Below, in pieces: positions 46,271 through 58,041 of a DNA stretch of 64,000 nt. Every line of letters begins with the position of its first letter. The stretch's first letter is position 1. Under the pieces are notes generated by a model. That model was not told the origin of the DNA, made no database searches, and worked only from the letters and a program-made list of their open reading frames with translations. A program made the translations under genes and the position numbers. Source of the stretch: Anthopleura xanthogrammica (Eukaryota; Cnidaria; Anthozoa; Actiniaria; Actiniidae); assembly GCA_964019055.1 (NCBI GenBank), contig OZ025208.1:10632597-10696596 (forward strand). The letters are read 5' to 3'.

Positions 46271-49200
46271 ATGAGTTCTTATTTGGGGGTATTTGTGATT
46301 CTTGGCCTTTTTTTCTGTGGGTTTTCCACAGCCAAGCCAAGGACCGATATTGACATTATTTACGATGCGATCAATGAAGGTGAGTTGTTGTGTTTGGTGG
46401 GATATATGTCAAGCAGCCGAAGGAATCTATAGGACTTAGTTGTAGTACGTAATTTCCAATAAATCACCGAAAATATTACCTCGATCATTGGCATCTTACA
46501 ATATACCAAATTATAACCAACGATACAGTACGAGTTCTTTCTTGTAACTAGTCCCTGAATTGTTTCAAAAAAACTTTGGGGTCTGTCACGCATTTTAGCT
46601 AGGTCAATCGTGTAAGTACATGCATATTGTACACAAAGTCTTCGAAAAAATATGTATAGATGATCGTGCGATCGATGATAAGTCCATGAGATAGTATTGA
46701 ATCATTGGATGACATTTTCTTGGTAATGGTTTTCTTTAAAATCTCAGAATTTTTCATTTTCATTTTTGCTATTTCCGTACCCGGCCCTGCAATATATACG
46801 ATCATCCGTGTGACACATGTCCCGGTGTCAACGTACATGATTTCAGTTTGTTTTCTATCGTCCATGGCTAGCGGTAGTGTTTATGTGTAGATGTGGCCCA
46901 AATTTGAAACCAGTTTTGACATGCACTGAATTTGTTCACTTCATTGTATATTGTGATTGCTATATTGGTCATCCAAGCCGGGCATCCAAGTTTACAGCAA
47001 ACTTTGATACTAATCACCGGGTCCAAAACTCGGGCTTTGACATCAACTTAGTCTTGATCAATCGCAATGAAGGAAGTTGGACGAAAAAATATTATTGAGA
47101 TTATCTAAATACGACTGAAACTGAACAACCCTTTTCTTATACAAATAGTCGATCTGTATTTTAAAACTGGTGGTGCATATAGACCACTCATTTATTACAA
47201 AAGAAAGGGATGGGTGATGGATTCGAAGTGGCATTATTTTGGAAAAAAGCGTTTGGAAAAGCAGTTGCACGTAATGATGTCAACTGAACCACATTGGACT
47301 TTGACTGAAAAAATTAATATTTTGACACGAAAATTCTAACGTACATAATGTTACAGAAACATCGCACAGCGTGAGACAATCAGTATTGAAATATTTGAAC
47401 TTATGTGGTCTGTTGATTAGTACTGACTATGCACTAAATGAGACCCTTTGCTGTTAACTTGTCAAGTGCACCTCCTGGACTGATAACTTCAGGAAAACAG
47501 ATGTGACTGAGTATTGTATATTTCGTAAACATTCCTATTTTTATGTACCGTTACTGAATTCCTTAAGCTTGTCATAAATAGAACGTGACGGTCAACATGC
47601 AAGTTTTGAGCAGGACTCTGAACTGAGCACTGAAGCATAAAGACGCTCAGCTGTTGTAGAGCGTTGTTAGTGATCTTTACGCTCGAATAACTAAGAACTC
47701 ATTCAACTATTACAAAGTTGATCAACTTTCCGAGGAAAAAGTCTAGGTCAATGATAGAAATATATACATAAGCAGACTGTGGAATTTATTTATATTAGCA
47801 AAGGATTTGAATGATGTGATTATTTGAAAATAATATAGGTTCACATTATACACATAAAAATAGAGACATGCATATGCATGGGTGAGGTGAGGCGAAGACG
47901 GAGAGGAGAGGAAGAGAAATTTTAACACTTATCAGTTTCTTTTCCTCTTTAAAAAGAATTTGAAAAACACAAAGCTGCCGAAGAATTTGCCGAAGACATC
48001 TCCAATGTACCAGGTAAAATAATGGTTCTAAAGACACCAGTGCTTGTAGCATGGCAGAGCAGAGTATGTATCTATGTATGTATGTGGTAAGGGGGAGGGG
48101 AGGGGAAAGGAGGTCGCTAGTCAACCTTTCACCACTCTTACATCCACTCTTGATGCGGTCCAGTTGAATGGTTTAAGGTAATTTTGTCACTTTATAAGAT
48201 TTTTAACCATTTTTACAGAGCCTCAACAAGTAACCGAGGATCCTGAGATTCTGGAGATTGCCAACAAAGGTAACCATTTTTGAATGCATTCAGACAAATT
48301 ATATAATAATATATTATGGAAACGAATAATCTAGTTAAAAATGGTACTTGCCATCGTGGATAACGTTACCAGTCAGTCAGCAAACTGTGAGGGACAAATT
48401 AGCAGCAAATAAAAGTTAACTCTACGACCTTCTTTATTTTTATAAGTATTCAAGCAATTTCCTTCGTTTTACAGAATACGACACAACACACGGTAGGATT
48501 CTGGCTGTCAACATGGCTCACTTGGAGAAGAGGAAACAAGTTCTGAGAGACCAGGAAACAAAAAGGTCGAAAGAACCGGACGTTTTTGAAAACATCGAGA
48601 AGGATAACGAAGGTAAGTTAACTTTCTTGTTTTTAAATCCTTCAAACTTTATCGTATCCTGAACAATCTCTGGTTTAAGTGTGGGCAATTATTCACATAT
48701 CTATCATTGCAAGCTCATCGTTGGTCTTGCTTCGATGCAAAGGCACGGCTACCGTTCAAGATGGCGCAGGGAACTGTGAAGAAGACTATTAGCAGATCAA
48801 ATGGGAATTTTGTCCTTTGGTTCTTACTTACAATACACCTTTCTGTCAGATTTACGTACCGCGGCAATGCCAGTGCAATCCCAACTCGTTTGAGGGGTCA
48901 CAACCTGACAATTGCAACAGTTTTTAGGTTGGGAATCCGCAACATTAAGGGAATGGCACGTGATTTGCAATGGGAAAACAGCAGTGAATGCCTAGTTTTA
49001 AAAAGCATTTCGAGGGAAGCAGCTTTTACCGAACCAAATTATTGCTAAATAACACATTCACTGTGAATTTACTAGCCCGATATTGATTGAATATTATATG
49101 CTCCGCTAACACTGACTCCTGACACACTAAATCAACAGCCCACCATGTAGAAGGTCTGTATCAAGGAGATATTATTGAAGACGAAGATCTGGAGAAACTC

Positions 49201-49303
49201 CTTCATTTACCAAACCGGACAAGAACGAAAAGAAATGCTGTAAGAGCGAGGAAACGACTGTGGCAATCAAGAATAATCCCCTTCAGACTCACTCCTGATA
49301 TGA
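46271..49303 (+). CDS. Gene D signal peptide and propeptide exons
   Basis: Exons 46271-46379, 47957-48013, 48219-48269, 48475-48612 and 49139-49303. The second, acidic and alpha-helical in look (EFEKHKAAEEFAEDISNVPG), has no evident counterpart in B or C. Others match [26 protein letters not shown] and [10 protein letters not shown] (furin-like site). Confidence 0.85.
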
Positions 49304-52300
49304 GTAAGACATTATAATTTAAGAGTCGACAAAAGGAGCTCACAAAAGCACAGGAGGCCCAAACAAGGCCCACGTATACACAATTTGTAAGGCAATGTAT
49401 GGGGTTTTGAATTATTGTTAATACCTTTGACCGTGTCTCTGAGTGAAGTTGCTGCGGGACCTGATAACTTTTAGTCGGCATTTAAAATGTACTCAGTACT
49501 TGCGCCCTATTAAAACAATACATGCATTGCCTTAGAAAGTATCACTCAAATTGCAGGCGTGAGCTTTATTTAAGCCTCATATTTGAAGATGGGAGAGGCG
49601 CTGAGGTTGGGGGAGGGTCAAATTCACGCGAGTTTTCACATTTTGAAAGAAGTCATATCCATACCCAATATGCCTTGGATCCAGTAAGTGTCAAAATAAT
49701 CCAATTCCTAGGAATGGACCATTTAACTCGGAATTACTGATATACCATGCAAAAATGGCATGGCATTTGAAAATGGTATCTGTCATGACAACTCACAGCA
49801 GAAACTGAGTGCAGACGCATGAATTCCCGATTTTTACATTTAGTGCTTTACATTAATACATCAACCGACTAATCTTTTCCTGAATGTATGCTGCTTTTCC
49901 AGTGCACATCAAGAAAAACTTGTTCATAGCTTTCGCGGAGTACCACAAACACACATGTCTTCGTTTCGTACCTTATCGTCGTGGAGTACACGGGAACCAT
50001 ATCTACTTCAATAGGAGAGCTGGGTAAGTGTGATTAGTGTTTTCTCGCTTCAAAACTTGCTGAAACTTATCTGCTTATCTTATGTACCTTGCCTATAATA
50101 GATTAATATTATGATTTGTTACTCAGATGCTCTTCTAAGATTGGTAGGCATTACACATCACCTGTTGGCCAGCCTGTCTCTCTTGGTAGTGGATGCAACT
50201 TCCCTGGCACAATTATACACGAACTGTTACATGCATTAGGTATAAATTACTGTAATTACTTGAAGGAAAAAGAAACAAATTGAATTCAATAATCAATCTC
50301 CGACCAGGCCGCAGTCATTGATGATTGATTAAGAACTTCTACTCTTTTGTTCCCCAGGGTTTTGGCACGAACAAGCTCGTGCAGATCGCGATAAATTTGT
50401 GTCAGTCAAATGGGAGAATATCCAAACAGGTACAACACTATAATCATTGCTACGTTTACTACTTACTTACATTTTTCTGTGCTATATAATATCTTTTAAG
50501 TGTTCTTCTCGGTTGCTCTTTATTTAAAATAACTTAGCATTGTTTGCCTGTGTTTAGGTTTCGATGATCAATTTACGAAGTTAGATTGGAATTCTATCGA
50601 CGCAATGGGACAAGGATATGATTACAACTCCATCATGCACTACGATCGCACAGCATTCACCAAAAATGGAGAGCCTACCATTGTTGCCATTGGCGAAGAA
50701 AAGAAAAAATTTGGTACAAAGGATCATCGCTTAAGTGAAAAAGATATTATTGAAATCAACGCTTTGTATGACTGTCAAAGTAAGTCCTTAAAACTGGTAT
50801 TTTGACTCTATAATCATGATCAGAAGCAAGCCTTCAATCAATCAATCAATCAATAGTTTATTTAGACACGTCTCGCCCAGGAGCTTAAAGAGCTCGTTCA
50901 AAACACGAACGTGTACCCAAAACACGAACGTGTACTTAAAGCCTTACTTTATTGGTTCGTGAATGCACTGCTTTCGTCAAAATCGTTTTAAGGTTTCAAT
51001 TTTCTAATTCTTGTGACTTTAAACTGCCGATAAAAAATTCGGATAGCGTTCCCATAAAAACATATATGTTTGTTGTATCGTTCCCATGGAAGCTTAATAT
51101 GAAAGCATACATGTTTGCATTTTTGTCTACAGCTAAGAAATTAGGTTGGACCAGGTGGTCTGAGTTCACGCCATGTGATGCAAGCTGTTCCAAGTCAAGA
51201 GAACGTTACTGCTTCCATGGTGGAGATCCTAAAAGCTGCGGAGGCAAAGTTAATGTTTATGGCATAGAAAAAGATACCAAGAAGTGTACCAAAATGGAGT
51301 GCTTAGGTAAGTAACTTTTGATATCCATCAGGATAAAGTTGATGATAGCGACATCGACGATGATACAGATGATGGTGGTGTACAGTGTTACCGAGAAAAC
51401 ATTTCCATAAATCCAGAAATATGAGACCGCGATTGAATCCACTGGCCAATGCTGAAATGTCGGTATTTTAAGTTACTAGCATGTTTTGTTGTTTTTACGC
51501 AACGAAAATTAGTTTCGTTTCTAACAATCCAGGTCCAGAGACAAAGGGTTGAGGATTGGTGCCTACGGAGGTTCCGTATGACTCAGCGCTAATCATCCAC
51601 GTCGTACCGTAGTGCACATGCCACGTTAGCAATGAACCAAGGATGACACGTTTTATTATCAGTAACAGTGGCGGATCCATAGTTGGTTCCGAGGGCTCCA
51701 TTGAACCCCCTTCGTGAGATCTTTTGAAGGCAATCCTGTTCTTTACGCTCAGTAGAATGAAATTGGAACCTCCTTTGTGAAGCCGATCGTACCAACGTTT
51801 TCTGCGTGACTCAGTGCCATTTTTGAACCCCCTTTTTTTAAAAATCCTGGATCCACCACTCAGTAATGTTCTCTTAATCATCGTCATTCTCCCTTTAACA
51901 CCCACCAACCATCATTAATACAAACTAATAAAAACCTGAACTTTTTCAGCACGGAATTCAATCAGTGGTCACTGGGGTAAATGGGCAGTATGGAGTTCTT
52001 GCAGTGCCAGTTGCGATGATGGAGTAAGAAGTCGAACAAGGCAGTGTAACGATCCGGCTCCTTCTAAGTATGGTAAACCATGTAAAGGGGAGTCGAAACA
52101 GGAAGAGATATGCACCATCAAGAGATGCCATATGGGTAAGTGACCCTAACGGGAGGGTTGGTTGTAAAACATGTATAAAAAAATATATTTCAAAGATTGT
52201 TTGGATGAGACTTATATTATATATAAAATATATATTATTATATAAGGTAAAAGTCTCGCACCAGTAACATCTAATAACATCCTCTTTGTGCAATTTAAAG

Positions 52301-55300
52301 ACAATGATGATACAACTTTTGATAACCCACGTCGTCCCTTTGGAATGTGGAAGAATAAAGGCGGTACAAAACTAAAGTGGATCAGACACACTGGATACAC
52401 GAAGACCTTGGATACTGGACCAACGAGTGACCACACTACAGGAAAAGGTTGTTATAGATATTCATAGTATCTATTAATTTCAATATTAAGGTGGACACAT
52501 GATTTGATATTACATGCGACGTTGCCTGCGATGTCGCAAAAATTAGAGATCGCACTGTGTGAAGAAACGCGCGACGTCGCAAAAAGTAGGAACGAGCACA
52601 TCGTCACACGGGTGGTTACACGATTTAGTTTTTGCGATCTAGTTTTTGCGACGTCGCATGGAAAATCACATCGCGTATCCGCACCTTTATGGAAACGTTT
52701 GTTCAAAGGCATTTGAAGCAGAGCTACAAGTTCCTTATGTGATATCAATCAGTGCGAGCAGGCTAAGACTAAGCGAGAAATTAAAAGTCCTTTATGAAAA
52801 ATGGAAACTAAACCTTTTAGTTCGAAAATTTCAAGGCCTTTTTGGTTGCTCTCAAGAATAAATATTCATCTCTATTAATAAATATGAAATAGATAAATTG
52901 AATGATAAATACCTACGAAATATTTACCAGGTTACTACCTATACATGGAATCATCCCGTCCTGCCAAACATGGTAACCAGGCGATACTGAGAAGCCCAAC
53001 ACTGACATCTAAAATGGGATCCGACTGTCTCAAGTTTTACTATACAATGTATGGTAATACAATGGGATCTTTGGAAGTTAGACTATATCGACCAGGAAAA
53101 GCAAAGAGAACTATCTTCTACAAAAAGGGGAATCAGGGTAAACCTTGGCATCTTGGGACAGGAACTATTCAAGCGAACGCGAATTATTTTGTAAGTTAGA
53201 TATTCTTATTTTAAGACTTTCAAGGTCTTCTTCTTAAGTCATATTACGTTCGTATGCAAGATATCGCTCAGAAATTTTATGTCCTTAGGGAAAATGTTTT
53301 AATGTTAATTTTGATTGAATTATCCTTAAATCTGCTTACTATTACGATTGCCATCCACAAACTTCTGTTCTAACTTTAAGTAGAGCTTCTCGCATTTGGA
53401 TAAGCGCGTAAACCTGAAAGAATTTCGATTCATCACTGGAGTATTTTTATCCTTTTTTTCTTCAGCTCGAGATCGTTGCAACTGTTGGCAGTGTGGGCTA
53501 CTCTGATATAGCTATAGATGACGTGTACATAGACTCTGGCGAATGTTGTAAGTACATTATACAAATTTTAGCCTCTTCAAAGCTCAGAACAAGTTATAAA
53601 TCTATCTAGAATAAATTAAAAAATTAGAGATGAAATTTTAGAATTGATTTTGTATGCGTAAAAAAATATACTTCAGACGTGTGCCGTGCGGTGTTGGTGC
53701 CTTGACGGAGATGATGCATGGTGTTTGGAAAAATTATGTTTGATTGCGCAATGATCTCACGTGCGGTAACTGGCTCTTGAAATAGACACGGATATGAAGA
53801 ATGGCTTTGCTTGACGATTCCTTACCCTTAAACTCTGTACATTCTTCTTTTCTTTGTAGCTTGTCAAGATGAGCACATATCCTGCGCCAAATGGTCAGCG
53901 AGTGGATCTTGTCACACTAACAAAGAATGGATGAAGAAACACTGCCCGAAAAGCTGCCAAGTTTGTGGTGGTAAGCCGAGTGAAGAGTTCTCTTATGTCG
54001 GTCTAACTACCTTAATTGGTAAACAAGGACAACGCGGGAAGCCTAAAAACCTCATAAGCAACGAAGCTAGCTCCAGTGATTCTTCTCGATTGCTTTCATC
54101 ATGTAAAATTGGGAGAATTTATGAATAATATTTTGACTATAATTTTCAATGCATTACCGAAAAGTGACATTCGATAAAATATCATATAAACTTATGGTTC
54201 TGAATCACCTGAATCCTATCGCAATCTAGATTATTTTTCTTTTTCTACAGCATGTAAAGATACCAACCGTGTTCAGTGTCCTTTATGGGCGAAGCGTGGA
54301 GAATGCAAAAAGAATAAGATCTATATGGGTAAAAATTGTCCAGTTAGTTGTGGGTTTTGCAAAGGCCGAGGTAAGTCATGGATTCTAATGATTTCCTGCT
54401 TTTTCAATTACTGCTTAGAGCTGTTTTCGTATGAGTGGGAATCATACGGTACTAACTTACAGTACGTACACGGTACGACATACCGTAACACTGAAATGGC
54501 TTCCCATTGTCTCAGTTCTAGTAATTTATCCAATCACAACGCGTAGTTACGGCTACGGTAACCGCTCTATTGCTTATCTTTACATAAAGCTGCAGCTCCA
54601 TCCTGCAAGGACAATCCCAAGTACAAAGGTCAATGTCCACTCTGGGCTCTGAAGGACGCATGTACTTTGAAAAAGAGCAAGAAATGGATGATAGAAAACT
54701 GCCTAAGGAGCTGCAATGTTTGCCGTAAGTGACAACATCACGAGGTTCGAAATTCTAATATATCCGTAGCGTCCCGATTAATCTAAATTACTAGCCTATA
54801 TTTTGGCTAAGAAAAGGATACTTTGCTAAACTAGAGAATGGAGGGCAATGTCTGCCCCTCACTGGACGAAGGTCGGCAACAAAATTCAGGAGACTCATTC
54901 AGCTGATTGATACCAAGTAATAAATATCCCAGAAATTTCATTGCATGTGCCTATTTTACCTAAATCGAGATCCATGGTGCGTTAAACATCTTGTTTCCCA
55001 GCACGAAAAAAAAAAATTCAAGTTTCTATTTAGTCCTTTTTTGCCCTCAACTGAGTTTCCAGTTAGATGTGAACGTGAGCCAAAAGAAACTTAATTTATG
55101 AAATTAAGGTAGTTAACAATTAGGTTTTTCTTTGCGAATGTATAAATAAATATTAGAATAAAATATTAGGTTCAATATATGATTAATAACTGGAATATTC
55201 TGTACAGATTGTGGAGACAACAACCCCGGCTGCACAAAGTGGGCAAAGGCAGGTGAATGCAATAAGAATCAAGTCTATATGCACGTGAACTGCAAGAAAA

Positions 55301-55317
55301 GTTGTAAAAAATGCTAA
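46271..55317 (+). CDS. Gene D: astacin metalloprotease with TSP1, MAM and four ShK domains
   Basis: A complete 18-exon gene, about 788 aa, the most diverged of the four paralogues. Signal peptide MSSYLGVFVILGLFFCGFSTA, then KPRTD as in B and C. It carries one extra propeptide exon (47957-48013), an intact catalytic domain, two TSP1, an intact MAM and four ShK domains, ending TAA at 55315-55317. Exon sizes 72, 222, 174, 186 and 147 equal those of A-C and all junctions keep frame. Its ShK exons are all distinct, unlike the homogenised repeats in A and B, so D may show the ancestral tail. A likely 3' UTR intron follows the stop. Confidence 0.9.
48701..48789. mobile_element. Half copy of the 17358-17574 MITE
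   Basis: CTATCATTGCAAGCTCATC, CTTCGATGCAAAGGCACGG and GCAGGGAACTGTGAA match the right half of the gene B element. The left inverted arm is missing. Intron of gene D. Confidence 0.8.
49903..50779 (+). CDS. Gene D catalytic domain exons
   Basis: Exons 49903-50023, 50127-50239, 50358-50429 and 50558-50779. Zinc motif [19 protein letters not shown], Met-turn SIMHYDRTAF, closing ALYDCQ. Introns here are much shorter than in B and C, mostly 100-130 bp. Confidence 0.9.
50835..50945 (-). mobile_element. LINE-like 3' tail with (ATTG)n
   Basis: The plus strand shows CAAT repeats followed by AGTTTATTTAGAC. On the minus strand this is an end of GTCTAAATAAACT(ATTG)n type, as seen in CR1/L2-like elements. 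Also contains a doubled AAAACACGAACGTGTAC. Confidence 0.5.
51133..52135 (+). CDS. Gene D TSP1 repeats 1 and 2
   Basis: Exons 51133-51306 and 51950-52135. Motifs [15 protein letters not shown] and HWGKWAVWSSCSASC. The intron between them holds a foldback repeat at 51665-51863. Confidence 0.89.
51665..51863. mobile_element. Foldback element (GTGGCGGATCC)
   Basis: CAGTGGCGGATCCA at the left and TGGATCCACCACTCAG at the right are inverted. TTGAACCCCCTT occurs twice inside. Intron of gene D. Confidence 0.65.
52301..53547 (+). CDS. Gene D MAM domain exons
   Basis: Exons 52301-52447, 52931-53190 and 53466-53547. [27 protein letters not shown] and [17 protein letters not shown] mark the three parts. 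The first donor is GTTGTT, weaker than the GTAAG-type donors elsewhere. A foldback element occupies the first intron (52488-52690). Confidence 0.87.
52488..52690. mobile_element. Foldback element with GCGACGTCGC cores
   Basis: The left end AAGGTGGACACATGATTT pairs imperfectly with the right end ATCGCGTATCCGCACCTTT. Several TTTGCGACGTCGC / GCGACGTCGCAAAAA cores lie inside. Intron of gene D. Confidence 0.7.
53860..55317 (+). CDS. Gene D ShK domains 1-4 and stop
   Basis: Exons 53860-53970, 54251-54370, about 54596-54724 (an in-frame alternative acceptor allows 54590) and 55208-55317. Each has six Cys. They pair one to one with ShK1, the ShK2-5 type, ShK6 and ShK7 of gene B, so the extra B and A copies all derive from the second module. 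Confidence 0.86.
54440..54575 (+). repeat. Interspersed repeat, copy 2 (ACGGTA-rich)
   Basis: Inverted match to 32405-32550. It fills most of the intron between ShK2 and ShK3 of gene D and ends only about 15-20 bp before the ShK3 acceptor. Confidence 0.7.
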
Positions 55318-55321
55318 AAGG

Positions 55322-56813
55322 GTAAGTGTACTTGCTATTTCAGATCGTAGAATATTTCATCTTAACTTTATTACCAATATATATTTTCTTTTCTTATGTA
55401 ATGTGATGCTATTCCCAATTACACAAGATGCAGTACACAAATGTAGTTCATACTTTTTCTTCTCATCCACTGTCATCTTGATATGATGTCATCCATAAGA
55501 GTTGATGCCATTCCTTCCCATCCACTGTCATCTTGATATGCCATCCATAAGACTTGATGCCATTCCTTCCCATCCACTGTCATCTTGATATGCCATCCAT
55601 AAGAGTTGATGCCATTCCTTCCCATCCACTGTCATCTTGATATGCCATCCATAAGACTTGATGCCATTCCTTCCCATCCACTGTCATCTTGATATGCCAT
55701 CCATAAGACTTGATGCCATTCCTTCCCATCCACTGTCATCTTGATATGCCATCCATAAGACTTGATGCCATTCCTTCCCATCCACTGTCATCTTGATATG
55801 CCATCCATAAGACTTGATGCCATTCCTTCCCATCCACTGTCATCTTGATATGCCATCCATAAGACTTGATGCCATTCCTTCCCATCCACTGTCATCTTGA
55901 TATGCCATCCATAAGAGTTGATGCCATTCCTTCCCATCCACTGTCATCTTGATATGCCATCCATAAGACTTGATGCCATTCCTTCCCATCCACTGTCATC
56001 TTGATATGCCATCCATAAGACTTGATGCCATTCCTTCCCATCCACTGTCATCTTGATATGCCATCCATAAGACTTGATGCCATTCCTTCCCATCCACTGT
56101 CATCTTGATATGCCATCCATAAGACTTGATGCCATTCCTTCCCATCCACTGTCATCTTGATATGCCATCCATAAGAGTTGATGCCATTCCTTCCCATCCA
56201 CTGTCATCTTGATATGCCATCCATAAGACTTGATGCCATTCCTTCCCATCCACTGTCATCTTGATATGCCATCCATAAGACTTGATGCCGTTCCTTCCCA
56301 TCCACTGTCATCTTGATATGCCATCCATAAGAGTTGATGCCATTCCTTCCCATCCACTGTCATCTTGATATGCCATTCATAAGAGTTGATGCCATTCCTT
56401 CCCATCCACTGTCTTCTTGACATGCCATCCATAAGACTTGATGCCATTCTTTCCCATCCACTGTCATTTTGATATGCCATCCATAAGACTTGATGCCATT
56501 CCTTCCCATCTACTGTCATCTTGATATGCCATCCATAAGAGTTGATGCCATTCCTTCCCATCCACTGTCATTTTGATATGCCATCCATAAGAGTTGATGC
56601 CATTCCTTCCCATCCACTGTCATCTTGATATGCCATCCATAAGAGTTGATTCCACATCCATAAGAGTTGATGCCATACTTTCCCAGCACGGACTTTGTAA
56701 ACGCGCTTAGCGAAATAAGGGCAGAAACGATGGATAAAATTCCATATATCTTTGTCGTCTAGGTCATCCAAAATCGTCACTCACTAATGTATGTATTTTT
56801 ATTCTGTTTACAG
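55322..56813 (+). other. Probable 3' UTR intron of gene D
   Basis: A GTAAGT donor starts 5 bases after the TAA, and a CTGTTTACAG acceptor lies at 56804-56813. Nearly all of the intron is a 52-bp tandem array. If spliced, the stop codon lies so close to the junction that nonsense-mediated decay would not be expected. Confidence 0.55.
55461..56686. repeat. 52-bp minisatellite, about 23 copies
   Basis: Unit GATGCCATTCCTTCCCATCC + ACTGTCATCTTGATATGCCA + TCCATAAGACTT, highly uniform, with a GACTT/GAGTT variant alternating irregularly and a few single changes toward the right end. Minus-strand ORFs over it only read the repeat in rotating frames. Confidence 0.95.
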
Positions 56814-58041
56814 AAAAATAGCCAAGTCTAGACTTTAACATCGACTAATTTGCATTTTAATAAGTGATAATAATCATCAGGTATCTTGTAGTATAGCATG
56901 TTATTTGACATAATTGGCAATGCAATGAATCTTATCAACAATAACCAAAACAAAAAATAACAACAAACAAACAAAAGAACAAACAAAAACATTATCTAAA
57001 TCAAAAAGGTGTTTTTGTAGGCTGTGTTTGAATTCATAATAGCTGCTTCAACCTTCTGTATTTTTACACTCCATTTATTTTGCAAAATAAACGTAAAAAT
57101 ACACAAGGCTGAAGTAGCAATTTATTACATTATGAAAAATATCATCTTTTCACTATCCGTTTGATAGACAATTGCCAATAATATAAGATGAGATGTTATA
57201 TTAGTGCACACAAATTAGAATTTTCTGAATTTTTCCTAAAAACTAGCTAGAACTTTGGAGAAAATCTTTTCGTAATACATATGATGATAAAGATATGTAA
57301 TGTCGCATACGCAGTAAAAGTAAAGAAATAAAGAAATAAAACAAAAGTCGAATAATCAGCCGTAATAACTATTGGGTTTGGGGTGCAGGGATTCCACTAT
57401 CACTAATGTATTAGTTTTCTGGGGAGATTCCAGTAATTTATGGTTTTCCATTAAAATGCCAGTACCTAGTTTCTTTAAGTAAGACTACAGTAGTTACGTA
57501 TACTGGGTTTTGGGTAAGATGATAATATGTGCAACGTAGGAAAAGGTTTCGCAAAATAAAGCTCCTTTGGCAACTGGATAAAGTTTAACTTTACAGCTAA
57601 AGCCCTGGACGCCTCCTTTTTAGTAATACTTTTTCTCGATTTACAAAAGAAACAATAACTTCATGATCAGATCGAATTCACTACCTCAACTTGTCTAGAT
57701 TAAGTTAACAAGCAATTTTCTCAGCTGAATAATTATCTCCAGATAATCACAAATATTCCTGCTGTGTTTTGAAAAAAATAGTCTCTTATTTACGTCGGCT
57801 AGCTGTTTGCACTTTAACCCCCACTCCCTTATAAGTGCTCCTTTCATGCCTTAACCTACAAAATATTTGTATCAGACTATCCCACCCCACTCTTGATTCT
57901 GTGAAATTGAAACTTTGTTTACTGTAACAAGTAAAATTTCCTGTTAACTGATTTTTTCCTCGTCCCAAGTTTATTCGACTGTTGTTAATATCTATTTGAG
58001 TAGCTACTGACTCATCAAACGACGATAAGAACAGCTTCAAA
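56814..58041. other. Gene D 3' UTR and D-E spacer
   Basis: Starts after the putative acceptor. AATAAA lies at 57086-57091. The remainder is AT-rich. From about 57,930 it holds the gene E promoter, with a block (AAAATTTCCTGTTAAC, TTTTTCCTC, GAGTAGCTAC) that is also seen before gene F. No other gene seen. Confidence 0.6.

Noticed and set aside
56256..56780. Minus-strand ORFs with repeated MDGMSR / WHQLLWMAYQ-like peptides
   Set aside because: They read the 52-bp minisatellite, which cycles through all frames every 156 bp. The array lies in a likely 3' UTR intron.
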